In this document: piece after piece, positions 10,973-21,761 of the stretch
How positions within the stretch are numbered: the stretch's first letter is position 1
Layout: each line of letters begins with the position of its first letter
Source: Mycosarcoma maydis
Lineage: Eukaryota > Basidiomycota > Ustilaginomycetes > Ustilaginales
Assembly: GCF_000328475.2 (NCBI RefSeq)
Contig: NC_026496.1
Location: 1 to 64,000, forward strand
Length of the DNA stretch: 64,000 nucleotides
Direction: 5' to 3'
Notes under the pieces: generated by a model
Databases searched by the model: none
Seen by the model: the letters and a program-made list of their open reading frames with translations, nothing else
Told to the model about the DNA's origin: nothing
Translations under genes and position numbers: made by a program

Positions 10973-13362
10973 GACGAATGGCGTTGTCGCGATGCTGCGA
11001 GCGGACAGATATGAGAAAAGGCGTGTTTTCGGTCGAGGCGGCGATCAATCTGTTCTGATGTGAATACGGTTTAGATACTGCAGATGAGTGCGGCAGCGAT
11101 CGAGCTTGTTGAAAGCAGTGTGGCTGGAAATGAACCATCAAAAAGGCATTTACACTCCTTTCGCAAATACTGTACGGGTACTGCTCAAGCAGACCTCATG
11201 TCAGCGTTGATACTTCCTTATCGGGTTCATTGTGGCACAAGAGCGTGAGTTACCACGGTAGGGTGATGTCTTTGTGCCTCTAGACTACGAATTGCACTAG
11301 ACGCAATACAGTGTCGCACACATGAACCAATTGCGAACTTGAAAGTGGCACCTACTTTACACACCTCAAGAGCTTGACAAGTGTACAAAAGTGTTTTTCT
11401 CGCGTTGGTCGAAGTATAGAAACCCGAAAATCTATGGTGGTTATCGAAGGTTTTAGTGGCCTCACAGTATAAGTAGACGGTCAGATTCGGCTTTTCAGTC
11501 TGTATCTCGGCGCTGTGTGAGGTCTAAGATTCACTAAGTTTGGTAAGTCGGTGATTGCGCTACTTGAAAGGAAGCGGTCTCGCAAAATCGCGGGGACGAA
11601 CACAGTTGCTGTATGCACCGGTCAATTGGACACAGATATGACTTTCGTCGATCTTTCAGAAGCCCGCTGTAGCAGTGCTTTGCGTAGTACGACCAGCGAT
11701 CATTTCCTCCCTCTTCACACTGCCTAACGGGCTGAACGTCTATCACCAGTGACAATTGGCTTGCTCGATGATTGAAAGGTGCCTCGTTCGTTGGCGTATG
11801 TCGTTCATGCGGGTGCAAGACTGGCAAAGGAGCAAGTATAGCAGCCAGCGGGCACGTACGCCAACGAGAAGCGCCGTCGTTTCTTCGCCTTGTGCTCGCA
11901 ATGTCAAGCAAAGCACACCCATTGCCCAGACCCACTTTCGTCTGTCGAGAGAGGTTCACAGCGGCTCGAGATTCAAGTCGCACGATGGCTGGTATCTCTC
12001 TCGTGCTAGACGTCATATTCGGAAGAGCACGAAGCGCTTGGGCTTCAAAACGACTACCGCAGCAGCTGGTCATTATACTCCGACTCGTCACTTCGTATGA
12101 GTAACGCGGAGCTCGACACAATGTCGACTATGGCGCTAGTAAGGTCGGTCTTCTCCCACCTCTGGGCTGATAGCGTCAAGCCATAACCTTTGTCCGAGCG
12201 CTGAGTCTCGATGACGTTCTAGGCCTAATCACCGATGCGACCAAGATCTTGGCCTGAAGGCGCCCTACTGAAGCGGCTCATTCTCCTAATTGAAATGGCC
12301 CGAACAGAACAACTTCGATGGGTCCAGAAAAAGGACCTCAAGGATACGACTGTCTAAGTCGTATGAGTTCAAAATTGGCAACGATATTGAGGCTCCAAAA
12401 TTCGATTCCTTTTAAATATGTCAGATCGGCGGCTCTGCCTCCGCAATGATCACTCTCGAGGCAGCGATCCACCCTTCTGCACTTCAGACTCGTCGAGCGC
12501 CCCAACAGCCTGTACGGAGGGGTGTTGCGAAAACTCCTGAATAGGTGTGCTCCCAAATTGGCAGCAGGAACACGAGGCATTCAAAGGTTCCCTTGGAATT
12601 CACTAGGGTCCTACGGAGCGACGATTCCAATCACAAATCGAGCGAAATCGGAAGTCACAATTTACTCAGCATGTCGGCGACACCGAACTTCGAGTACCGC
12701 ACAGAAGGGTTTTAGCTCCGGTAGTACTCGCCAACTTCAGCAAGCGATTCGTCATCCCTCATCTGTCGCCATTGCTGTCACGATGAAGCAATCCGTCGAG
12801 ATTGTCAACATCGTCAGTGCAAATTCTCTGTCGTGCAGCCATACTGTATGTCGTTAATCGAGTTTCAAAAAATTTCAATAATAGAGGTCGTGTAAGCTTG
12901 CAACAGTTGTGCGTGATTTCAACGAGGACCCCTTTGTCTTTCTACGATCATTCGCGAGAGTTCCTCTTTGGTGCAGTTGTCTGCCTCAAGCCTATTATGT
13001 CCTATCCAAGATTTAATATTACATACGTTAATTCAATTTCGTTCGAGTTACTGTATAGTGCTGTAGAGAAGCGTGATAAGTGCACGACTTTATTGTTTTT
13101 AAAACGAACAACCGCGAATGATTCACGATTATCGTCTGGGGCCAATGAATATTTTGTATCCCTTCTACTGACTGTGGACTGTGGGCATTCATATATACGG
13201 TTTCATATCAACTGCAGTACCTCATCCAGTGCACCGACTTCAACGTCTTCGTCGCCGTCATCGTCAATGTCAGGCTACAGACTGAATTGTCAAACAAATG
13301 GTTTGCTGCTACTACATTTACAAAGAAGCAAGACATACACCTGAGTCGCAGCGCTCGCTCTC
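10973..13362. other. Intergenic, no supported gene
   Basis: 2.4 kb between the NRPS start and the Myb gene 3' end. Several short open frames exist on both strands, including overlapping ones of 100-195 codons at 11534-12121 and one of 180 codons at 12802-13344, but they show no recognisable domain and no splice-connected partners. It should hold the former NRPS promoter. No tRNA or long repeat was seen. Confidence 0.5.
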
Positions 13363-15152
13363 TCAGCCCCACCAACCACTTGACCGATGCACCAAGCTCG
13401 GCATTGATGAATGAGTAACAGCGTCCAGCGACTGTCTGCTTCCGACAAGGTTGTTGCTTCCTGTGTCAACGCCGTTGGGGCTGCTGAAGTTATTGGGAGC
13501 ATAATTAGGACATATCCATGCTTGAGAAAGGCACGCGTCCGTCCAGTTGCGCATGCTCGAGTCAAATACGTTTCCGGTATAGTTTTGGGCGCTGACCATG
13601 GGCGCGAAGTCGGCCGCTGCTGCAGTCGTGGATACTATTGCGGTTGGCGATACCGATGAATCGGCACTCAGTGTTGTTGATGTGGTCGTGGGTGTGGACA
13701 TTGCTTCGCAGTTAGAGAGCCCTAGCACATCGGACCATGCTTTCTCACCGACCTGGGTTGTGCTGGTGTTCGAGACACCTAGCATGCTCGTATCGCACAT
13801 GCCTGCAGCATCACTATTGCTGTTGAAGACACTAGTAAGCCAATGGGTTAAGAACAAACCATCGTCTCGAGTGGCAGAATCCGTTGGTTGCGGCGATTGA
13901 TCCTGATTTAGGGTATGCGAGACTGAAACAATAGTTTCTGCAAGCTGCATGAGGGTACCACGTGCATGTTCGTTGGTCATCATCTGCTGGACCATCGCCA
14001 GCATCGGCTCCTCGCGTTTTTGTACTCCTTGATTGAGGAAAATCGACGAGGTGGATCCAGCTGCTAGATCTTCACCGCCACTAATGCAGCTGCTGAAGAT
14101 GCTGCTACTGCTCGCCCTTCTGCTTGTGGATGCCAAACTTGACGCGCTGCCTGCGACATCTAGCACTTTGCCCTCATCCGTCAGTGATGGCAACAATGAA
14201 GGGCCTGCTGCGTCGCGATTGCACACCAACTTGAGCGTTTCGATTTCGGTCTCGTGCCGCTTATCTGCACTCAGCCGTCGGATAATGCGATGATATCTGT
14301 TGCGGCATTCGGCGTTGGTGAACATGGGGAGCCACTGTCTACGTACCTCTGCCCATCTCTTTCCATGCCTGAATCAACAGTGTCGAAAATTTGAAATAAG
14401 TACTGTGCTCGCATTCCCGCCATTATTCTTGGTAAAGAGACTCACCTGTTGACAAAATCGAGTAGGATACGGTCTCTTTCCTCGTTCCAGTCCGCACCAG
14501 AACTGAAGCATACAAAAGATTGAAGCCATCACTGCTCGTAAGCCAATGCATCCGATAAAAAGAGCAAGCGAGAGAGGCCTACTTACCTGAGCACGCGCCA
14601 CCGGCTCGAACACTGGTCACCGGTTCGGGTTCCTACATATGTGGCGATCTTAGCCCATTGTCCCGGATAAATTTGCATTCCCTGTTGCAGGAGCTTGTCC
14701 TCCGATGGCGTCCAGCTGCCTCGAGAGATGCCGGGACACAAGCTGCTGCTCCAACGCTTGCGACACTGTTGACCACCCATAGAAATTCGGTGAGCATCAA
14801 TGATACAGCCTTACCGGAGGAACCACCGCGAAAGTCTCGTAGTTGTTGGTACTCACGTCTTTGGCATTTCGCCTCTCAAAGTGTTGCGCGACGCTTACCC
14901 AGTTTACCTGTTTTTTAGCGCCATTCTTCTCTGTTGGTTTGCCGTTACATTCTGTGATTACCAGGCGTAGGAAATGTAGAATGTAAGCGAGTGACTCCAA
15001 CGGGCACCTGTTTACCGCACCTGAGGTTGCGACGACCTACTCTGCATCAGTTTTGTTAGAAGCGCATCTTCGCTAGGTGTCCAGCTGCCCTTTCTGTGTA
15101 GCCTGTCCGTTGAGGACGGAATGGTGTCGAAGTTGCTATCCAAGCAAGCCAT
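13363..15152 (-). CDS. Three-repeat (R1R2R3) Myb DNA-binding protein, five exons
   Basis: Exons, in order of transcription: 15152-15021, 14907-14857, 14765-14587, 14502-14446 and 14368-13363. All introns are GT-AG (donors GTGCGG, GTGAGT, GTAAGT, GTGAGT), and the joined frame is 475 codons including the stop (474 residues). The N-terminal third holds three SANT/Myb repeats: one starting GSWTPSEDALL and crossing two introns to NAKDCRKRW, one starting GSWTPSEDKLLQQG and ending DQCSSRWRVL, and one starting DWNEERDRILLDF and ending ECRNRYHRII. The 300-residue C-terminal part is low in complexity (Ser/Thr/Asn) and fits a transactivation region. Expected to be a nuclear, sequence-specific DNA-binding regulator. 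The target is unknown; it lies between the dead NRPS and the carboxylase group, but nothing shows that it controls either. Confidence 0.88.
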
Positions 15153-17764
15153 GTTTGTTTGGTTATGCTGGGTAAATGAGAAGGACCAAGAGGTGGTTGG
15201 GCGTCAAGCAGCAAGGATAGAAACTTTGGACAAAAGCGAGTGTACTAAAGCTTTTTTGAAGCCAGACGACCAGATAAACGACTCACTTGTGAAATCTAGC
15301 CAGTAGCCTGTACAGTGAACTGTTCATGATTCCAACACTATCGAGCAGTAGCTCTCCTAACCTCAGGAAGATATGAATTGTGCAGCGGAACAAGTCGTAT
15401 CTGGTGTGGAGGGCTAAGTGGACAGGACTCGAACAATTAACCGCAGAAGCCTAGTCCACTGCGATACAAGGCAAGCGAAACGTGTGCTGTGTTTGAACCA
15501 GCTGATAGGCACGATGAGCTGACGCAATTCTGGCCAGCTGATGTTGAAAGCAGGGTTGAAGAGTCAGGCACAATCAGGAACGTTTCAACGTTGCACCAAG
15601 CAAAGACGACATGATTGGCGAGTGGCACGTTGCGTTGGCGCCTTCTTGGCAGACAAAGCATATCACCACGTTATGATAGAACTTACTATATCGGCAACTG
15701 CATGACTTGCTCCTTTGTGTTGTCTGGGAACTGACGTCGATCCAAGTTGACAGCCGAGCTGTGCGCTGAGCGCGCCGCCGATGTCTAGCGCGCTTTCCGT
15801 CAACCGAACCGTGAGAAAAAAAAATCAAAAAATCAAAAATCAAAATTGGGGGAAGGAGGATTGGTCCGACCTCAATTTTTTTTTCCCCCAAGATAATGAT
15901 TTATGCTGCACATTTTCGTAGACTTTAGTAAACTTGGTTTTAGCGTTGCTGAAAAGCAATTCGCTTGCAAGCGAGCGTGATAATGTCCAATAGATAAAGA
16001 AAGGGACTGTGTTGAAGTGCGAGTGAGAATCGGCCAGGCTGAGGAGTCGAGACTCAATGAGGCACAGAAGGCACAGGTACGGATAACCCTACTTTCCGTC
16101 GGAGCATATATTGACAGAACCGCTGGTTGGGTCGGCGTACTCGGTAAGCTTTAGTGTCTCCACCAACCGAGTCAATGTAAGGAGCTAAAAATACAATTGC
16201 TTCCGACACCCGGGCCAGAGCAACAACCAAGCTGATAGCGCGGGTCGTGACTGTCCCGACGTCTTCCGCGAGCCTGCCCTTAGGGTGGGGGTCGCGAAGT
16301 CTAACGTATCTTTAGTGCACTACTATACGGTGTTCCTTTCGCGATGGGGGACTTCTGGACAGATCAGCGTGGACGTCGAACCGACTAGTGTTCGCTCGGC
16401 CCTTTCCGAAGACGATCCGAGTTGTTGCCAGATATGCGGATACCGGAAATGCGGATAGAGAATCAATAACGGAAGCCTCTAAGCGAGCGGCTTTGGTGTC
16501 GATACCGCGGACGAAGGTTGACGACTTCGGATGTGAAATGACGACATTCACAGGTCGACACGATAGATAACTGGTTGCATGTGAAAGGGAAGGTGCGAGA
16601 TGTGGGAGATTTCACACGTGAACTGTTGCATCAACGCTTGAAGTCGTGAATCGTGAGTGTCTCCGGCATCTGAAGTTCGAGAGGGAAAAAGGGAAACACG
16701 AAACAGATTTTGAAGATCGGGGATCCAAGTAGATCAGACTTGGTCCTGAGTAAGATCCACGAATACCCTCTTTTCGAATAATCTCCTTTGCTGAATGTAG
16801 TTTATATTTATTATAATAGCTGCGCTTGAAGCTTAACCATACGTGATTGTACCAAAAAGAAGTCTAGACTACCGATCGGACTTGGGTTGTAATCTTCAAC
16901 TGCTGCACGCTGGGAGACGCAATGAAAGAATATCATAGACTAGACACAAAATGCTCGACGGCGGTGCACTGTGCGCCACGGCGCTCTCTGTCCGACAAGC
17001 GTGAAGGGTGCTTTCTGAGTCAGTAGATCCGTGAATAGAGAAACTCGTTACTCCGTTACTTGTGACTGCTGATTCTGCCGGACCATGTGCATGATTCGCG
17101 ATTCTCGAACCTCGTTCCTGGTGCGTCACGCCTGTCCAAGACCGCTGTTAATACTCCAAGACGCACTCGTTCATTTGCATCAGCATTACAATCAATGGTC
17201 GGCATCACGGCCCTATTCATCTGATCCAACTAATCGTATCAAAGTTGTCATCGAGCAAAGTTCGTCTACTGCGCGACATTTCGTTGCTTGGATGTCGCAT
17301 CGCCAAGCATTAGCTGGCTAGTACTTCATGAAATGCTTCCGTCGAAGGAGCAAGATTGAAAGCCGCACGTATACTGTTTGTTCAGCGCAATCTCAAGCCT
17401 CGTTATGAACGCCCTTGCTATGGTTAGGTTTCAAACATGAAATCATTCCCTGTGTCGCCTCTTCATCATTGAGCAGGTTTTCATTACTGGCGGTAACTAC
17501 GTCAAAAAAGAACATCACATCACGGCCATCACATTACAGCTGTATCTCCACTAAACCTGTCATCTTGTCGAGTCGAACAAGTGCTATCTCGCTGCCAAGT
17601 GCATTAACCGCTGCAATGCTTTGACGATGCTTCGAAGAGCATCTTACAGATTAAGCTGGTGATCGAGTCTCTTGATCAGGAGGGTCGAGACATGAAACAA
17701 ACATCACCAGGTGGGTCTGCCTCGATTGACCGGGTAAGCCATAGCTGACAGAAAGTGATCGTTA
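15153..17764. other. Intergenic, no supported gene
   Basis: 2.6 kb between the divergent-side 5' end of the Myb gene and the 3' end of the carboxyltransferase gene. It contains A/T-rich tracts (15810-15890 with A- and T-runs, 16795-16825) and a 25-bp element near 16875 that recurs near 33567. A truncated tRNA-like string lies at about 15417-15475. No open frame here has a recognisable domain. Confidence 0.5.
16875..16899. repeat. 25-bp dispersed element, copy 1
   Basis: Begins TCGGACTTGGGTTGTAATC and continues with TTCAAC. The same sequence, with one base changed, occurs at about 33567-33591. A shorter relative (TCTGTAATCTTCAAC) is at about 30508. Confidence 0.8.
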
Positions 17765-19572
17765 TCACATGCGCGAGACTCCGCCGAAACCAGGGTTGCC
17801 CTGAATCTTTTCTTGGGCAAAGATCTCTAGGCAGAAGCCGACGACATCGCGTGTAGAGCGAGGATCGATTATGCCGTCATCCAACAGGCGGCTAGAGGAA
17901 TAGTAAGAGTCAGACTCAGTAGAAACCTTCTCAAACATTGCCTCGCGGCGCTTTTGCTGTCGAACCTCGTCGATGGGCTTGGCGCTACGGCTGAGAATCT
18001 CGCGCTCCACCATGTCCACTACGCCTGCCAGCGCGTCGGGTCCCATGACCGAGGTACGTCCCTGAGGCCAGGTGAACAGGAAGCGTGGGTCGTACGCGCG
18101 CCCGCACATGGCGCAATTGCCTGCACCATAGCTAGAGCCTACGATGATGGAAATGTGGGGAACGCGTGAGTTGGCAACCGCGTTAATCAGCAGAGATCCG
18201 TACTTGATACTTCCCGCAGCTTCAAACTCGCGCCCTACCATGAAGCCCGAGATGTTGTGCAAAAATAACAGAGGGACATTGTTGTTGTTGGCCAAACGGA
18301 TGAACTGAGTCGTCTTCTGTGCGTCGGAGGGATTCAACACCCCGTTATTTCCGATGATACCCACCGGATGACCCGCAACATAGGCAAAGCCAGTCACAGT
18401 GTTGGCGCCATACAGAGGCTTGAAGGCGTTGAAGCGACTGCCATCGGTGATGCGTGCGATCAGCTGCTCGATACGCCAGGGCTTCTTGATGTTGGCCTGA
18501 GCCACGTCTAGAAGCGAGTCCATCGAGTATAGCGGCTCCAGACTCTGCCACTGTGGTGTGAGAAGCGCCTCGGGACGCGAAATGCGTGAAGCCCAGTTGA
18601 GAGATGCAACCCAGTAGCGCGCTTCGGTGATAGCCTCAACCTCATTGTTGACCAAGCAATCGGCCACGCCCGACACAGTGGCGTGTTTCTCTGCACCACC
18701 CAGCTCCTCAGCGGTACTTTCCTCTCCTGTCGCCATCTTGACCAAAGGCGGTCCGCCTAGGAAGAGTTGCGCCTGATCACGGATCATGATGGTCATGTCC
18801 GACATACCTGGCGTATAGGCACCCGCAGCGGGGCACTGGCCAAATACGACCGAGCATGTCGGGATTCCATCTTGGGAACGCGTCGCTAGATCGTAGAACT
18901 GGCGTGCGCCGTGATGGAACTCGAATTGCTGTTGCAAGTTCGCGCCTGCGCTATGTACTAGGAACACAATCGGCAGTCGATTCTCATGTGCGATCTGGCC
19001 CAGGCGCTGAATCTTTGCAATCTGTGCCCTGTTAGCTGAGGCGCCTTGTAGCGTGGGGATATGGGCGATGCACATGGTTAGAGTGTTGCTGAGCGATGAG
19101 AAAATCCAAAGTGGGACGTAAATCAAGTCAAGATTAATCCACACGACTTATGTGTTAGCTTGCTAGTCACTGATCGCAGTCATGAGTCGCAAAGTCAACA
19201 TTATGGAGCTACTTACCTGACGAGGCCAATGCCACCGACTACGCTACCCGAGGGCGTACAGTCCTTTTGTTCGTAGCCAGCAAAGGTACAGAGCTGTAGA
19301 AAGGGGGAATCTTGATCCAGCAGCAGCGCAATACGGTCGCGCGCCAATAGCATGCCACGGCTGAGGTGGAGCAGCTGGGTCTTTCCACTGCCCTGATTTA
19401 GCACGGATTGCGTACGCTCGTTTAGCTCACGAATCAATGCTTCGTTCGCCGCACGATTCGCCTCCACTTCAGGGTCTGTCACCAGCGGGGGCAACTCCAG
19501 TACTGGAAGCCTCAACGCAGGGTGGGCTGGCTTGAGCGGTACTTCCGGCGTCTGAAGCGCATTGGTTGACAT
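17765..19572 (-). CDS. Methylcrotonyl-CoA-carboxylase-like carboxyltransferase (beta) subunit
   Basis: Two exons, 19572-19217 and 19088-17765 (intron donor GTAAGT, acceptor CTCAG), giving 559 residues, about the size of eukaryotic MCC beta. Carboxyltransferase of a biotin-dependent acyl-CoA carboxylase: it moves carboxyl from carboxybiotin to the acyl-CoA. Family landmarks: SAGANL, GQCPAAGAYTPGMSD, LFLGGPPLVKMATGE, GIIGNNGVL, ISGFMVGREFEAAGSIK, GSSYGAGNCAMCGRAYDPRF and a C-terminal LLDDGIIDPRSTR. These are MCC-like, not PCC- or ACC-like, but diverged. The ATG at 19572 has A at -3; the open frame reaches 19725 only by a TTG, so I reject that longer start. The N-terminus (MSTNALQTPEVPL) is acidic and not presequence-like, and there is no SKL-type tail. 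The partner subunit is encoded at 26671-29397. Confidence 0.9.
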
Positions 19573-21761
19573 GATGACACGTTTGATAGTGAGGCCAAGA
19601 TTAGAGGGAGGAGATGATGCGTGCAGGTAGGGTGGTGGTCGCAACAGTGACTGTCGAGGAGAAAAGACGGTTCGAGCTGTCCAAAATGGGCTTGGAGGAG
19701 AGAGGCAGAACTTATAGGGAACCAAGCAAGACGATGAGCTAGAGGCAGCTCTAGCCTTGGTGTCACAACGCTACCTGGCTTCCTGGAATAAGAAATCACG
19801 AAAGCCTAGGCTCAATAGCTCTGAGCTTCTCGTTCTGTGTCACAAGTGTAGCTATCAGTGATACATCGTTGCTTTGTCAACCTTCCTGCCTGCTTCTCGT
19901 ACAGTTCTGTTTTGAACATATCTTCGGTCTCCTCTCCTTTCACGAGTTAAAATGAGGTGTAAGCGTCAACGTTTCAACAGCCTGGCAGACAGACGTTCGT
20001 GAATGGCTGACGCTGGTTCGCACCATTAGCAGAAGCACTGCTTGGTGCCACTGACGGTGCAGTAAGAGCAGCAGCCGCATTTAGCTGGCTCGCTTGGGCT
20101 TTCAACAGAAGCTAATTGATATGCCTTGCCCTGAATCTGAGTCACCTCCGAAGGCAGCCCCTGCTCCAGAGGAGGAGGAAGCAGCAGTCGAGCACCCAAA
20201 GAAGATGACATTGGTATCACAATTTCAATCACGCAGGCACTAGCATGATAGCAGTTGCGTGCACGCCCTAGCGCATTAGCGGTATCTAGCCGGGGTCCAC
20301 GCTGACCCTAGTCAAGGAACGCTTGCGTGTAAAGAGTCGACCTCTTCCTGGCCATTGTTTTCTCCGCGTCACGCGTGCCAGGTTGCGCTGTGCGGTGACG
20401 ACTAGTTAGAGGGTCGGATCGCCATGAGGAAGCAGCAGTACCGCTTGCTTATGGCCGCTCGCAATGTGCGTATGAAAGAGTAGCGCCATCGTTTCAGCTG
20501 ATCAGAGTGCGAATGACTGCGGCAGCACGTGTCCAAGACGCTCTTAATAGTAGCCTCTTGTCCACTCGCTTCTTGCAACAAGTCCAGATAGGTTTTGCTT
20601 ATGTTATCAATTCTTCACGGAACAGGGCGGAGCAAAGCTATTGGGAGCAGATGCGACATCTAGTTCCATACTGCGTAGCGTGACTACCATGTATGTGTGA
20701 CTCTGTGACTGTGCTGCACGCTGCGGAAGCAACCTGAGCAAAGCGTGAAGGTTCGGAGAGTGCTACGACGTAAAATTGTGAAAACATGCGAAATAAAACT
20801 TGAGCCGACCCTGCGTGACACGGTTCCCACCCTACACCAATTTTCGCACTCACACAGTTGTGAGTGTTATTGCGCATATCCGCCGAACAAGCAACAAAAA
20901 GCATTCACAATTATTTCTTTCCGTTATGCCGATGATTCTCGTCTGGACGTCACAAATCATCTCGATCACTGAAACAGCAAAGCGATCTTATACCGTTCTA
21001 TTGTGCTGTACTGTAATGTAGCTACTCTCTGTCGAGCAGACAAGACAATGAAATCATAATCAAGTTCAAACTCACGCTGGGATGTCAATCATGCATAATT
21101 CTAAAATTTTCTCCGCGGTCGTTGTTCACACTCGACAAACTTCGTCTACTCTTTTTTTATTTCCTTTTTTTTATAATAAATACTTGCGTCAACTCGGTTG
21201 CCCAACGCGAATTTTCCGAACCGAGCAGGTTTAGTGCTCGCTAAGCCTTAAGCCTTGCGTACTAACCCTGATTGCGCAGAAGTAAGCCAAGCGGAAGCAC
21301 CCACCAATAACACACTTGCCTGCTCGCGGCCGCGATAGCATGCCCAGACGGTGTGATACGTCGAGTAGCGACCCTTGCTCAGGCATTTGTGGCCTTGCAA
21401 AAGGCAATCACATCGCTATGAGCGATAACAACCAAAGCTAGCTGAAACATGAACAGAAGGAAATCCGTCTCTTCACTCTACTTTGCAACCACCCCTCACA
21501 GCATCAACCGATGCATCGGGCGATTGTTTACAACCGGACATACATAGCATCTCAATTCGGCCTTGTGGTCCGAATACCAGACTTGCCTGCTCCTGGACCA
21601 CGCCTGGCTTCCGTCATGAAGAGCACAGTTAAGCTGGACGTATTGCTCCAACTACCACAACCTCTATAGAACTGGACTGCCAGCAAGCTCGACGTCTGTT
21701 CTTCCCGACCTTTGCTTGCTCTCCTTCGCACAGAAAATACCGACGACGAAAGGCTTGTAAG
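19573..21761. other. Divergent intergenic region between carboxyltransferase and MFS genes
   Basis: 2.2 kb serving as upstream region for two genes that point away from each other. It includes one small Cys-rich open frame at 20026-20211 (listed separately) and an A/T-rich stretch at 21145-21185. No other gene is supported. Shared control of the two flanking genes from this region is possible but not shown. Confidence 0.5.
20026..20211 (-). CDS. Possible small Cys-rich protein (metallothionein-like tail), doubtful
   Basis: From the ATG at 20211 the frame gives 61 residues. The first 43 contain no Cys; the last 18 read KCGCCSYCTVSGTKQCFC, six Cys in CxCC, C and CxC spacing, which could bind metal as small fungal metallothioneins do. 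There is no signal peptide. The frame is short and could equally be chance or a terminal exon of a spliced gene; no upstream exon was found. Neighbours are the carboxyltransferase and MFS genes. Confidence 0.25.
   Translation of the reverse strand: MSSSLGARLLLPPPLEQGLPSEVTQIQGKAYQLASVESPSEPAKCGCCSYCTVSGTKQCFC

Noticed and set aside
11534..12121. Overlapping open frames on both strands
   Set aside because: No recognisable motif on either strand; codon use does not resemble neighbouring genes.
12802..13344. 180-codon plus-strand open frame
   Set aside because: Low in complexity, no domain, no plausible splice partners, overlaps the Myb 3' side.
15417..15475. Second tRNA-like string (minus strand, GTTCGAGTCC box)
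   Set aside because: Only 14 bases separate the D-arm-like part from the T-loop, too few for an anticodon arm; stems do not pair.
19573..19725. 51-residue N-terminal extension of the carboxyltransferase subunit that looks like a mitochondrial presequence
   Set aside because: It would start at TTG; the first ATG in frame is at 19572 with good context. It was kept in mind only as a possible unseen exon.
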